Assembly (NCBI GenBank): GCA_032716605.1
Contig: CM064485.1
Location: 32,589,722-32,653,721 of the forward strand
DNA: 64,000 bases
Source: Paralithodes platypus
Lineage: Eukaryota; Arthropoda; Malacostraca; Decapoda; Lithodidae
Reading direction: 5' to 3'
Shown: piece by piece, positions 44,174 to 55,007 of the stretch
How the letters are laid out: each line of letters starts with the position of its first letter
Numbering within the stretch: the first letter of the stretch is position 1
Position numbers and translations under genes: made by a program
The notes under the pieces: model-generated
What the model was told of the DNA's origin: nothing
Seen by the model: only the letters and a program-made list of their open reading frames with translations
The model's database searches: none

Positions 44174-47100
44174 ATGTCTAATACATCAGAACACAGTGGT
44201 GGGTCAGGTCACGATACAGGCTCGGAGGGAGAAAGACCTGTGGAGTGGCTAGTCGATAGCGAGGAGGGTGCTAGAAGATTTTTAGAGGTGCCCCTTACCG
44301 CTGCCAGGGTGTTGAAGCTGAATAAGTATGGCTTAAAGTGTGTGGCAGGTCTTCAGGGTCACCAGGGTTTAAGTGGCATGAGGAAAGATCAGCTGAGGAC
44401 TTTGATATTGGGTTTAGAAGGGAGAGACCTGGGTGGAGAGGCGACTGGGGGCCCCGGTCCCCAGCCCCCCCTCCACTCTACCCCCATATCAAACGTCAGG
44501 GTGCCTGAATTTAGTACATACCCCCAAGTTGATGGTCAATGGCAGCGTGGAATTCAATCACAGGGACCCTCCCCATTAAATGCACCTTCCCCTCCTCAAG
44601 GGTTGACTCCAGATTTGTTGTTTCGGCTTGAGATGGCCAAGGTTGAGGCTGCCGAGAGACAGGCTAGTGTGCAGGCTGAGGTTGCTAGAGCTCAGGCTGA
44701 GGCTGCAGAGAGAACAGCTATACGAGAGGCTGAACTGCAGGCAGAGTCTACTAGGTATCGGGCTGACAGGGAGCTGGAGAGATCTCGAGTGGAGTTAACA
44801 GGGCAAAATATTGGGGAAGGTAACAGACATCGGGACCAATCATTGTCGCACCTGCTTAAACTAGTTCCTGTGTTCGATGAATCATGTGTAACTGAGTTTT
44901 TTATGCGATTTGAGAAGAAGTGTCAGGAACACCAGTGGCCTCAGGAAAAGTGGGCAGCATTAGTTTCATCAAGACTCCTAGGAAAGGGGCTAAAAGCGTA
45001 TGATGCACTACCTTTAGAGTCCTGTGTAGTTTATGATGAGCTAAAGAAGGTTGTGCTACGGGCCTATGAGTTACAACCAGAAACTTACCGCTTGAAGTTT
45101 CGGGGTGTTACTAAGGGCAAGGATAGTACCTTCCTAGAACATGCCCGGGACTTGTCTGATGCACTACGACATTGGCTGCGTTCTGAGAGGGCAGCTACTT
45201 TTGAGGAGTTGAGTGAGCTGGTTCTCTTGGAACAGTTCTTTAAGTGCACAGGCGGGGACTTAACATTATATATAAAGGAAAAAAATCCTAGAACTCTCCA
45301 GGAGGCAGCAGAAATGGCTGACCTCCGACTGTCATTAATTCGAGGGTGTGAAGCAGCAGCTAGGAGTGAGTCGGGTGCAAAGGATCGTACCCCTCCCCCT
45401 CCCAAGAATTTTGATACACATAAATACACAAAACCATGTAGCACTGACAATAAAACTGAACATAAACCAAATACCGTCCCGTATAAGAAGTCTAATGGTA
45501 CCTCCCACTCCCAAGGGAAACCAAAGAGTAAAGAGTGCTTTGCATGTCACAAGGAGGGTCACTTTGCAAATGCTTGTCCGAACAAGCCACCAAACAAGGT
45601 TGTGTCATTGGCCCGCAGCATAGGGGTGTCGCCTATATCTTCTGAGTTTGCCAAGGGTAGTTCGTCAGAGGTTGGGACACAGTCTGTGTTCAAGAGTCCG
45701 GAAGGCTCGAACCCTGTCCGCGACGTCTTTGGGGGTCATAGAGGGCATGGTTTTGTGAGGTGGGCTGGCGAAAGGCGAGGAGTTAAGCTATTGCGTGATA
45801 CTGGGGCTTCTCAGACCTTGTTAAAGAACTTTACTGGTAGACCGATTAACGCTGCTCGGGTGGTGGTAGTTCAGGGGATCAATGCTACGAAGTCCTACCC
45901 GCTGGTGCGGATGGAGCTGGAGGTGGGTGGTGTGGCGAAGGAGCTGGATGTCGGAATCGTAGAGAACTTGCCTGTTGGGGGCGTCGACCTCCTCCTCGGC
46001 AACGACTTTGCGGTGCCTGCTTCTAAGGTTTCACCCTTGGTCGTTGCCGAGAAGGTGGCCGACGTTAGTAGGGAGGAACAGGAGCGGGTTGAGAAGTGTA
46101 GCGTACAAACCATGGCGTGTGTTGTGACGCGTTCTCAGACATCCGGAGCCTTGCAGCCACCACCTCAGTCTATCAAACCGAGGAGGAAAGGTCACAAGAA
46201 AACGGGAAGTGTTGGTCAATTGGAGAGTTTTGAGCCGGCAGTGTTTCTTGTTGACTCATTATTGGCACCTATGTTAGAGTCTGGAGAGGCCCCAGGACCT
46301 GTCACAGCTAGTGAGGAGGTAGGGCAGGAAGAGACTCCGAGGCAGCAACGTTACACACGGAGAGAAAAAAGGGTTGCTCAGTTTGATATTGGGGGAGGAC
46401 TTGGGTTGCTTCGGAAGCATCTAGACAGGTTGGTTCCCTTAGATATTTGTAAACTGCAGTTGGAGGATCCGGAAGTTCAGAAGTGTGGTAATGGTGCTGT
46501 CGAGATCAAACACGAGGACGGGGAAGCATGTCATGTGAACCTGTTGGAGGAGTTTGTGAGGCAACCACCTGAGCAGCCTACTGTCCCTGCGTTGGTCTGC
46601 CACGGCCAAGGTGGAGAAGGAGAGGGGGGCAGTAGGGCACAGGTGGAGGAGAGTAGGGATTGTCATGTCTCGGCGGAGCAGTGGGCGGGAGACACGAGTC
46701 TGGTGGCTGTGGAAGCGCTAGAGCACCTGCCTGAGCAGCAGTGTGCAGCACTCCAGCACCAGCTCGGTTCATACCCCACTGGTCGTGCCGAGCCCCTGAG
46801 TCTCACAACTCAGGCGGTGCAAGATGTTCCGCGGGCAGGTCACGTGAATGTTGAAAGACCGTTAGCCTCGTTGTTTCGGTGGTTCAAGGTGGGCGACGAG
46901 GCTTTGGCATGGTTGCCAGGTCAGGGTCGACCCATGGCTGCCAAGGGTGGTGGTCAAAAGGAGGACATTGAGCAGATTGGTGAGGTTGGCTGTGGAGTGG
47001 ATGTGCCCGGTCGTCGCATAGCCTCCCAATGCTGCTCTAGTCTAATGCAACAGCCCTACCATAGACTGACTGTATCTGGCCATGTCGCTAAAAGCGGTGA

Positions 47101-47935
47101 TGCTGCGCAGGCAGATGTCGTCACAAGGAATGCGGGGGTGCGCATGTACGGTATCGGCGGGGAAGCCTTAGCAATAATGAACTATGGGAGTGACTGCACA
47201 GGTGGTACTGATTGTCCCTCTCATGACCTGGCTGTTCTAGGGACGAAGGTGGAGAAGGAGGGAGACTACAGGTCAGAAGCTGCGGTCTCGGCTGGGTTGT
47301 GGGAGGGCACTAGGCATGTTGTTCGTGGAGACAGTGCAAGGCAGTTGTTTACTAGGCTATGGCAGTACTTTCGCATGTTTGTTGCTTCTCCAGGCCTGAT
47401 GTACGGGGTAGAATCCGACATGCAGGCTGGAGATAGTGCAAGGCTCAGTTTAATTCCCTACCGTATAAATCCTGCTCGACAGCCTATGGTGCAAGCAGAG
47501 CTGGATTACGTGTTGACGAAGGGTCTGAGGGATAAGGAATGTCGTGAGTGGTCGTTGCCTGTAACTTTGCAACCGGTGTTAAGTGGCAAGATCAGTGAGT
47601 GTGTTGATTGCGAGAGTGTGTGTGCATTATCCCTGACAGACGCCTATACCTTATCAAGAGTTGACGACACCATAGACCGCCTCGGGGCTGCATCGCCTAT
47701 CACGAAGGTAGAACTAGTGAAAGGTTATTGGCAGGCCCCGTTGCCGGAAAGAGCGAAGAGAAATGCCAGTCTTGTGATGAACTGGGCAGTTTATCAGTGC
47801 CAGGTGTTGTTTTGCTGCCGGAACACAAGTTGGATGTGTGGCATGATAAGGGCACTGATAATGTTTTGGCTGACTGGTTGTCACGGGAGGGTTTGTTTGC
47901 AGGAGAACCCTCGCCGTTCAGTCAGTGTGTGTTGA
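44174..47935 (+). CDS. gag: Element C polyprotein: Gag, protease, scrambled integrase/RT remnants
   Basis: First ATG at 44174 (MSNTSEHSGG); 1254 codons. The N-terminal Gag resembles element A. An Ala/Glu-rich coiled-coil-like stretch (QAEVARAQAEAAERT) lies near residues 155-200. The Gag core is EFFMRFEKKCQEHQWP. The CCHC knuckle CFACHKEGHFANAC starts near residue 455. Protease RDTGASQTLL lies near 540 and GVDLLLGNDF near 600. After residue about 770 come the linker normally found between integrase and RT (GGEGEGGS, SAEQWAGDTS), a piece like the integrase C-terminal module (FKVGDEALAWLPGQGRP, near 900), an unrecognised Cys/Gly-rich stretch, a piece like the integrase middle (ARQLFTRLWQYF), and the RT N-terminal part (SLIPYRINPA, LVKGYWQAPLPERAK). 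RT ends before YxDD. Only a scrap of RNase H remains, out of frame (DNVLADWLSRE, near 47865). Confidence 0.9.
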   Translation: MSNTSEHSGGSGHDTGSEGERPVEWLVDSEEGARRFLEVPLTAARVLKLNKYGLKCVAGLQGHQGLSGMRKDQLRTLILGLEGRDLGGEATGGPGPQPPLHSTPISNVRVPEFSTYPQVDGQWQRGIQSQGPSPLNAPSPPQGLTPDLLFRLEMAKVEAAERQASVQAEVARAQAEAAERTAIREAELQAESTRYRADRELERSRVELTGQNIGEGNRHRDQSLSHLLKLVPVFDESCVTEFFMRFEKKCQEHQWPQEKWAALVSSRLLGKGLKAYDALPLESCVVYDELKKVVLRAYELQPETYRLKFRGVTKGKDSTFLEHARDLSDALRHWLRSERAATFEELSELVLLEQFFKCTGGDLTLYIKEKNPRTLQEAAEMADLRLSLIRGCEAAARSESGAKDRTPPPPKNFDTHKYTKPCSTDNKTEHKPNTVPYKKSNGTSHSQGKPKSKECFACHKEGHFANACPNKPPNKVVSLARSIGVSPISSEFAKGSSSEVGTQSVFKSPEGSNPVRDVFGGHRGHGFVRWAGERRGVKLLRDTGASQTLLKNFTGRPINAARVVVVQGINATKSYPLVRMELEVGGVAKELDVGIVENLPVGGVDLLLGNDFAVPASKVSPLVVAEKVADVSREEQERVEKCSVQTMACVVTRSQTSGALQPPPQSIKPRRKGHKKTGSVGQLESFEPAVFLVDSLLAPMLESGEAPGPVTASEEVGQEETPRQQRYTRREKRVAQFDIGGGLGLLRKHLDRLVPLDICKLQLEDPEVQKCGNGAVEIKHEDGEACHVNLLEEFVRQPPEQPTVPALVCHGQGGEGEGGSRAQVEESRDCHVSAEQWAGDTSLVAVEALEHLPEQQCAALQHQLGSYPTGRAEPLSLTTQAVQDVPRAGHVNVERPLASLFRWFKVGDEALAWLPGQGRPMAAKGGGQKEDIEQIGEVGCGVDVPGRRIASQCCSSLMQQPYHRLTVSGHVAKSGDAAQADVVTRNAGVRMYGIGGEALAIMNYGSDCTGGTDCPSHDLAVLGTKVEKEGDYRSEAAVSAGLWEGTRHVVRGDSARQLFTRLWQYFRMFVASPGLMYGVESDMQAGDSARLSLIPYRINPARQPMVQAELDYVLTKGLRDKECREWSLPVTLQPVLSGKISECVDCESVCALSLTDAYTLSRVDDTIDRLGAASPITKVELVKGYWQAPLPERAKRNASLVMNWAVYQCQVLFCCRNTSWMCGMIRALIMFWLTGCHGRVCLQENPRRSVSVC

Positions 47936-48225
47936 GAGTGGAGGAAACTAGGCTGTCACTGTAGTTCAGCCGAAAAAAAAAAAAAAAAAACCTTATAAAA
48001 ACTTTATTTTTATAACGTGTAGAATTTTGTATAAGATGTTGTAGCAGTATCTAAGTTGAATGTTTCCGCTTATTGTCGCTAAGTTAGTTGAACTTGCTCG
48101 GTGGAGTGCAACAGTCTTTATTTTTTTTATATATAGTGCCTTGTGTCGCAACAGTGTGTGGTACTATGAGAAGCTTTCTGTTAGATATGAAGAACTTAGT
48201 CAAGTGTCTTATATCTTGGGGGAGG
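47936..48225 (+). other. Element C 3' untranslated region and polypurine tract
   Basis: Contains an A run at 47974-47991 and ends TTGGGGGAGG directly before the 3' LTR. No env-like ORF. Confidence 0.7.
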
Positions 48226-50152
48226 TGTGACGCTCCTGCATAGTAGCCACGTGCGGGCAGGCGCGCGCGTCGGCTGCCCAGCCATTTAGAAACCGGCTGG
48301 CGGCAGCCGGCTGGCCGGCTTTTCCTTAGTATATCCTACGACAATGTAACTAATGTCTGGGATATTCTTATGTTGTTTCACAGCTTGAAGCTGCCCTTAT
48401 TCTTAACCAACACATCTTAGTATATTTTATTCTCGATAGGTGATTGTTTCATTATAATATATAAGATGTAAGTCTAGTGAGAGTGGGGAGACGAGAGAGA
48501 GAGAGCGAGCGAGCAGGGTGGGGGAGGTGAGTGTTGCTTTTCCTCCTCCCTCCTCCCTCCCGGAGGAGTTGGTCGCCGCGTGGTCTTTTCTCTCGGTTTT
48601 GATTGGCTGGTGGTTCCTGGCGCCTTCTGCAGGCCTGCTGCCGGGTGACGTAGCGGCCTGTGATTGGCTGACCACCGTGCCTTTGTGTGGGATCCTGGAG
48701 GGGTCCAGAGGAGCTATTCTCCTCAGAGCTCACCTCACTGTCGTACCCTTCGGACCCCCTTGATATCTATCCCTCTCAACCCCACTTAGAAACTTTCTCT
48801 CTTACTTTGTATACCTTCTTTCCACTACTTCACCAATCTATTTAATTATCCCATCCCCTTGATAGACCTTATATCTATCATTGTATTAACGACGAGCTCT
48901 CAGATAACTAGATAGGATTTTGGGCCTTATGCAGAGATATAATTGTTAATGAGACCTAGGAAGCTTTTTTGTTGTCTCATATTTGGTGGTTTCATGCTTG
49001 CTAGTGTGTTCTTGTGGCAGGTGAGCAGGTGAGCAGGTGAGCAGGTGGCTAGACCGGAGGGGGGGCTTTTTGCGATTCTTTAAGTAAAGTCTGCTGGTGC
49101 AAGTCCTGTGGACCTGCACGACTTTACTAGGATACCCGTGGGAGTCTGGGGGCATTTTCTTGTCTGTGTGCCTGTGTGTCTAGTGTTGTGTTGTGTGAGG
49201 GCCCTTGCCTAGACCATTCAGCACTGCGCTAGCACGTCTTGCGTTTGTTTTAGGGTCGCCAGGAGAGAGTCAGATACTTGGGATCTGAGCCTCTCAAGAG
49301 AGCACCCTTTCAATTAGAGTAATTTGGCGCACAGACTTGGGAACGTCCCTAGGCTAGAGCAGGTGGCTCAGCCCGGGTATCCGAAGCCTATATCCTTCCA
49401 GCTAGACCTCTGCCACCTGGCAGATTAACAGCTAGCGGTTTATTATATCTTTATGCTTGTTATTGTGCCACAGTTTACCGTCTTTGTGAGCATTGTGAGT
49501 CAGGGTGTGGCTTAGAGACTCTGTCCGAGCAGGCTTGCCTGACTAAGAGTGAGAAGCACACCTGTATGTGGTTATGTTGCGAGTTGCTGCCTTTATTTAA
49601 TTATACCTATGCCATTATACACTGTATGGCCTATCACTAGTATTTATTCCTGCTTATGAGATAAGAGTTCTCTAAATCCGTAACTTACTTTCTTTGCTAA
49701 GCATCAGATCCTACAGTAGCCGCATGCAGTTTAGAAACCTGCATCTTGCCTACCTGTACGATGTTTTGAGGACTGTTTGCTTTCACCTTCTTTCACGCAG
49801 GGGTGATTAGTTGTATTAATTAACGTAACGTTAAATGTACTTTCTTCTAGTTTGTTATTAAATTGTTTCTGCAATTTAATTCCGTTATCTATCTTTTCTT
49901 TGAAGCTTTAAGTCAACTTAATTGTGTGATCTTTTATATAGCCTGCTTGACTATCAGCAGTCTATAGTGCGTGCACCCTGTAACCGAGTCATAGGATACC
50001 TTGTTGTCCAGGCAGGACTCTTGACAGTTTAGGGTGGTTTGTTGCCTGGGTTTATAGATAAGGGTGGGATCTAGCGTTTTCCGTTGTTGCTTGTTGCCGC
50101 ATACCTAGTCCAATAGAAAGAGCCCAGTGTTTATATATCCCAGGACGTAACA
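48226..50152 (+). repeat. 3' LTR of element C (1927 bp)
   Basis: Near-identical to 42046-43960. The clearest length difference is GTGAGCAG, present once in the 5' LTR near 42846 but three times in tandem here near 49021. Confidence 0.93.
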
Positions 50153-50156
50153 GGTG

Positions 50157-50803
50157 TAGCTGTGTAGGCCAAGGGTAACAGTCACACACAAGCCCTGGAG
50201 GCCTGTCCTCTCTCTGCTGGGTCTGGTAGAAGTCTGTGAGCTCTTTCTAACTCTTTCTATGTTTTGAGGCTAGCCTTGGCTAGAAAGGAGAGTGGTTACT
50301 TGATGGTTGGTTCTAAACTTTGAACCAATAATGCACAATGACTTTGACTGTTACTTAGGGGTTTGACTATACTCTGTCCTACTCCAATGGCGATAGTGAC
50401 TGGGGGTGGTTTAATTACTTTGATCAATCAAATATGCTCTGAAAAGTATCTATTGGGTGTGGCTTAATACGTTGACCAGCCAGAGTATATCTCAAAGTAC
50501 TTTGGGGAGTGGCTATGCACTACGCTGCATGCTGCCCTAGTTATATAAGAGGGTCATTCTATATATGGGAAGGTGTATGGGACTCTATGAGAGAATGTGT
50601 TCCTTAAATGGGACAGTGGCCCTTGTGTCGTAATGTCGGGAGAGGGCCTAAATGCTTTTCGAAGTCTGGTATCCCTTGACAATGATTAGCCTTGCTCACC
50701 CACTAAGACTTGGCTAAAAGGTATAATGTATAAATAGTATAATGTATAACTGTATAATGTATAAGATACAGAATACAGTTACATTCCATATACAATTACT
50801 CTT
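50157..50803. other. No gene recognised
   Basis: Unique-looking sequence with a short repeat of TATAATGTATAA near 50720-50765. Confidence 0.5.
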
Positions 50804-50820
50804 AACTAAATACTAACATG

Positions 50821-51235
50821 GTGATGGGCTGGGCTATCAGAGCGAGAACTGAGCGATCTCTGCCATACCCATAGCTTACTCTGACTGTTCCTTTTACTTA
50901 CATATTTTCTAGATCAAGAGTGACGACGTCTCTTCCGTGGATTGACCTCCCAATCTACCAAGATTGGCGTCAAAGCGTCACATTTTTCCTTTGCCCCTCA
51001 ACTTTCTCTTCATAATTGCTGAGGGGCACAGGGCCCTTGGGTGGGGCTTTGGTTTCCCGGGCGTTTCCGCACCCTCCTCAGCTCCCCGCCATGGAGTGGC
51101 TTCGGTCACCCAGGCTTTATTATGGTCGGCAGGGAGGATTCTGTGGGGGCGCTCAGTTATGGCCTTGACCTTGCTCGGGGCCTTGGGGCTGTTCGGCCAG
51201 GCAGCTTGGGGAACAACAACAACAACAACAACAAC
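50821..51235 (+). mobile_element. SINE family S, copy 3
   Basis: 415 bp with a perfect 17-bp target duplication, AACTAAATACTAACATG, at 50804-50820 and 51236-51252. Starts GTGATGGGCTGG and ends (AAC)n. It is the clearest copy of the family and probably the youngest. Confidence 0.92.
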
Positions 51236-51444
51236 AACTAAATACTAACATGCATATACATGAACATATAATATACTTTGGTAATCATTTGGTTATTAAT
51301 TGTCCAATATAGGTAGTTCCTTAAATATGTAAAGGAATAAATTCACTTGTGTCTATATATAAGTCACTTGTGTCTATTCACTATTCTGTAGAGTTCAATA
51401 TTGGTGATTTCTTCTCGTTTTTGTATGTCACGTTTCTTCCTTAA

Positions 51445-53830
51445 CCCGGCAAGTGCGGGTAGACTTATAAGAGTTTTACCGGTGCGCTGCGGGAAGACTC
51501 TTATAATCCTAGGCCTGAATTTTGTTTTTTAAACCACCCCAGTATTAATTGATTTTTTTTTGTTTTTTTTTTGTTTTTTGCCCCTTGGCCATGCCAAATA
51601 TCACTCCTCCACATCCCCTCCTTCCCCCCCCCCTTCAATTATCACCTATTTTCCCTGTTATTCCCTTATTCTTAGGCATATTTTCGTGCTAACAATAGCA
51701 AGTTGCTAGCAGGCTGTGGTCATATGTGTTACCAAGCGAGTGCAAGAGAAAGACAGACGTCACTACACGTCAGTGTCGCTCCAGGCGTCGTGAGAGGTGG
51801 ATGTTGGCCAAGCTGGCTCACACTTTAGTTATGTAACTCTCGCATTCATTTCGCGATTTTGACCAGCCAAACACTGTTTCCACTTGTTTTATTGTTGTAA
51901 CAGGTTAATATCTTCATAATAAACGTAAAATAGGCGCATATGGATAAGTATTAATGATATATATGGTAAGATAACAATTTTAGTGACAGGAAACAGTGAA
52001 ATAGGTGCACACAGGCTGTGGTGGTCACTACCCCCCTGTGACAACATAAGCAACATACACCTCAGACACATGGGACCACAAGGCATACAAGCACTCACTA
52101 ACATATCAAACTACAGCTATTCACACAACACAATACCAGACATTTGGAAGCATGGTATCATCATCGCATTCCCCAAACCCAACAAAGACCCCACGCTACC
52201 CTCCTCGCACCGCCCCATCACACTCCTTTGCTCCCCCTCCAAAGTCATGGAACGCCTAGTATTACGACTAATTACACCTGACCTACCCCTAGCTCCAACA
52301 CAACATGGCTTTAGGCCACTGCATTCCACAAACACTCTTCTCACAGACCTTACACAAAGAGCTTTCGACGGCATCAACTCAGCTAGACCACCACACAATC
52401 ACTATTAGCCACACTCGACATTAGTAAAGCCTTCGATGCCATCCCCCGCCACAATCTAACAAACAAAATCTACAACACAAACAAGCACAACAACACAAAA
52501 AGGTGGCTGGCCAACTTCCTAGCAGGCAGATGTGCACACGTATCTTTTGCCGGTCAGTCATCTAAAATCAGAAACTTTCCAAACGGAGTCCCACAAGGAT
52601 CTGTCCTATCGCCCGCATCTTCAATCTGTACATGCACGATATAACTACACCCAATACGCCCCAGATAAACTTAGCCTCCTATGCAGATGACATAACACTC
52701 ACATGCACACACCATGACCCAAAAAGAGCAACAAATCTCCTTCAACCCTATCTCAACACACTACATGGCTGGTGCACTACAAACAGACTTAATCTAGCCC
52801 CAGCCAAATCCACCGCAACCCTGCTCACAAGTTGGACAGGAGAACACGAATACATCCCTCAACTCACCATGAACACATACACATACACCCAAAATCCTAG
52901 GAGTAACATATGATACTCATATGACATTCAAACAGCACACCACAAACATTAAAAAGAAACTGACACCCAGACTTAACGCCCTCAGGTCACTTGCTCACAC
53001 AAAATTTGGACACAACAAAGAAACTACCACCACAGTATATAAACAATACATAAGATCAGTGATGGAATACGCAAGCCCAGCCTGGGCTTCTAACCTAGCT
53101 GAAACACATCATAAGACCTTACAGACTATTCAAAACAAAGCCCTGAAGATCATTACAGGCTGCACAGCTACTGCACCCACAGATCACCTACATCAAGAAA
53201 CCAAAATCCTCAAAGTCAAAGACCATCTGGACATGAGAGGCACTCAATTCCTGGCAGCAGCCTCCACGAACCAAGACCACCCACTAAACTACATGGCAAC
53301 ACACCCACAGACACCAAGAAGTATCAAAACAACACCCAGCACACGGTATCACACACAATTATTGTCCTCTCTCCCTCCCTGCCCACCCCGAACCAACTTC
53401 CAGAAGCACATCCATACTCATATCTCTCACCGATCCATCCACTCACTCACAGACAACACGCAGCTGCATGCACGACCTCCCAAAATCCATCCTTCCGAAT
53501 CCTCCCTTCCTAGCGAGGACAGAGTCCACCTGGCCAGGCTGAGATGCGGACACCATCCAGCTCTCCTGAGCTATCAGAAGAGACTGGATGACTCCGTTGT
53601 TGACGCCTGCACGGGATGTAACACAGCACCCCATACCATTAAACACATTATAGAAGACTGCATTTCACACAACCACTTACGCCAACAACACAATCTACAC
53701 TCAATGAGAGCTCTGTGGGAAAGCCCGATCGTGGCCATGGCCTTTCTCAGGGACTCGGGGCTGTTCGGCCAGGCAGCTTAGGGAACAACAACAACAACAA
53801 CAACAACAACCCCCCTGTGCACTTCTTAGG
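51445..53830. mobile_element. TTAA-flanked (piggyBac-type) MITE, copy 2, split by a LINE
   Basis: TTAA at 51441-51444 and 53831-53834; ends CCCGGCAAGTGCGG and the complement of CCTAAGAAGTGCAC. Without the inserted LINE and its target duplication the element is about 607 bp, close to the 595 bp of copy 1, and it is in reverse orientation to copy 1. Shared words include CACTTGTTTTATTGTTGTAA. Confidence 0.85.
52041..53808 (+). pseudogene. LINE family J (I/Jockey-group), 5'-truncated insertion
   Basis: Flanked by an 11-bp target duplication, ACCCCCCTGTG, at 52030-52040 and 53809-53819. RT blocks in order: HRPITLLCSPSKVMERL, QHGFRPLHST, LDISKAFDAI, NGVPQGSVLSP, LASYADDITL (catalytic YADD, near 52680) and ILGVTYDTHMTF. 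The C-terminal region has LARLRCGHHPALLSYQKR, a CTGCNTAPHTIKHIIEDC knuckle and LFGQAA before the stop at 53781, followed by GGG(AAC)n. Frames change near 52404, 52620 and 52915, so it is dead. The endonuclease is missing. The last 60 bp are shared with SINE family S. Confidence 0.9.
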
Positions 53831-53834
53831 TTAA

Positions 53835-54119
53835 TGACCACCGTAATGGGAGGTGAGGTAATGAGCTGAAAGGTTCACCACACCATTACACTACACCGCT
53901 GAACACGGTGAGGCCCGTGAGGTCTTGTTCCAGTCTAGGGAGTGAGACATGCGAAGCACCCCTGGCTTGAAGCAACTCCATCTCTGAAGCTGCTTCGCCT
54001 CTGCGCTTCACCGTCTAATCCCCCACACTCGGACCCTCACTCTCAGAACGCCACCTATTGAGCAATTAACTCACAAGGCATTGCCCCCCTGTAACATATT
54101 TTGAATATGGGTATATTCA
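53835..54119. other. No gene recognised
   Basis: Short intergenic stretch with GTGAGG and CACCGTCTAA words; no feature identified. Confidence 0.4.
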
Positions 54120-54312
54120 TACAATGCTATTTAATTTAATCAGGGAACAATGAGGGTATTTTTTTGGCATTTCGGTGTGCTGTGGTAATGCACTGAAACT
54201 AGGTACAGCACAAATTCCATCCCAATAATATCTTCCCATTGACATAGTGGGATTCGAACCCGAGTCCATTGGATTACCAGTCCAGTGGCAAGACCACTCT
54301 GCCACACCTCCC
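54120..54312 (-). mobile_element. tRNA-derived SINE (tRNA-Ser-like head)
   Basis: On the minus strand, 54312-54238 reads like a class II tRNA: A box TGGCAGAGTGG, anticodon-arm GGACTGGTAATCC, B box GGTTCGAATCC. The body follows, GTGCTGTACCTAGTTTCAG, and runs to AT-rich sequence near 54120. The acceptor stem does not pair well, and the anticodon loop (GGT) does not fit the Ser-like body. It is therefore a SINE and not a tRNA gene. Clear target duplications were not found. Confidence 0.7.
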
Positions 54313-54419
54313 CTAAATTATGTGCAGGTTGGCGATTATTATTCATGTTTATCCCAACCCACGCACCACCACCTTTAAACTGCATTCGCACCCACACTAT
54401 CCTTGATGACACCTCTTTC

Positions 54420-54900
54420 CACTCTTTTATAAACTCTCTCTCAACTCCTCCTTCACAATAATAACCACTCCCTCTTTTGCATTGACTCCCTCATCTACTT
54501 CAGACATTCTCACTTTCACATTTCCAAAATCTACTTCTCCCTCTCCTTTCATCTTTGTTTCATTCAGCGCAAGCACATTATACTCCCTTCTTTTATATAA
54601 CCTTACAATGCCCTCTCGCCTCTCATTCGTACTACATCCACGCACATTTAAAGATCCTATTCTTAAGGTCCGGGCCCAAGAACGCGCTCCCTCGCCCCTA
54701 TCTCTGTCTCTTTTTTTTGGAAGATTTATTTAAGGGGAGAAGGATACCAGGCCCCCTGCCCACCATCCCCTCTAGCCGTCTTCCACGCCTCACAGGAGAA
54801 AGCGGTGGTGGAAAATTCTCACCCCTCCATCACAGAGGAGGCTATCTGCACCAGATAGTAGCGGGCGCTGGGGTCGCCACATCCCTACACTATTTGAAAA
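54420..54900 (-). pseudogene. RTE-like LINE 5' fragment (endonuclease start)
   Basis: Minus-strand frame 54645-54427 encodes MRGCSTNERREGIV, the YNVLALNETKMKG endonuclease motif with its Glu, and DEGVNAKEGVVIIVKEEL. Sequence further upstream (54700-54900) matches 38255-38320. Truncated after the first endonuclease blocks. Confidence 0.7.
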
Positions 54901-55007
54901 TGTAGAAATTTAGAGGAATAGAAAGAAGGGGATATGGAAAGTAGAGGACACCAACCCTCACTCTGACAAAGAGTCAGCCCAACACAAAAGAAAGTGTGGG
55001 ATGGATG

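Larger units (their letters stand above)
42046..50152 (+). mobile_element. LTR retrotransposon C: complete, young, non-autonomous (gag-protease with scrambled pol)
   Basis: Two LTRs (42046-43960 and 48226-50152) differ by about a dozen substitutions plus small indels. A short target duplication, GGTG (possibly AGGTG), lies at 42042-42045 and 50153-50156. A primer-site-like TGGCGACC follows the 5' LTR and a GGGGGAGG polypurine tract precedes the 3' LTR. The single long ORF encodes Gag and protease, then rearranged remnants of linker, integrase and RT. With no working RT or integrase it needs a helper. Confidence 0.93.

Noticed and set aside
54238..54312. Functional tRNA gene
   Set aside because: Acceptor stem does not pair, the anticodon does not fit the Ser-like body, and a SINE-type body follows.
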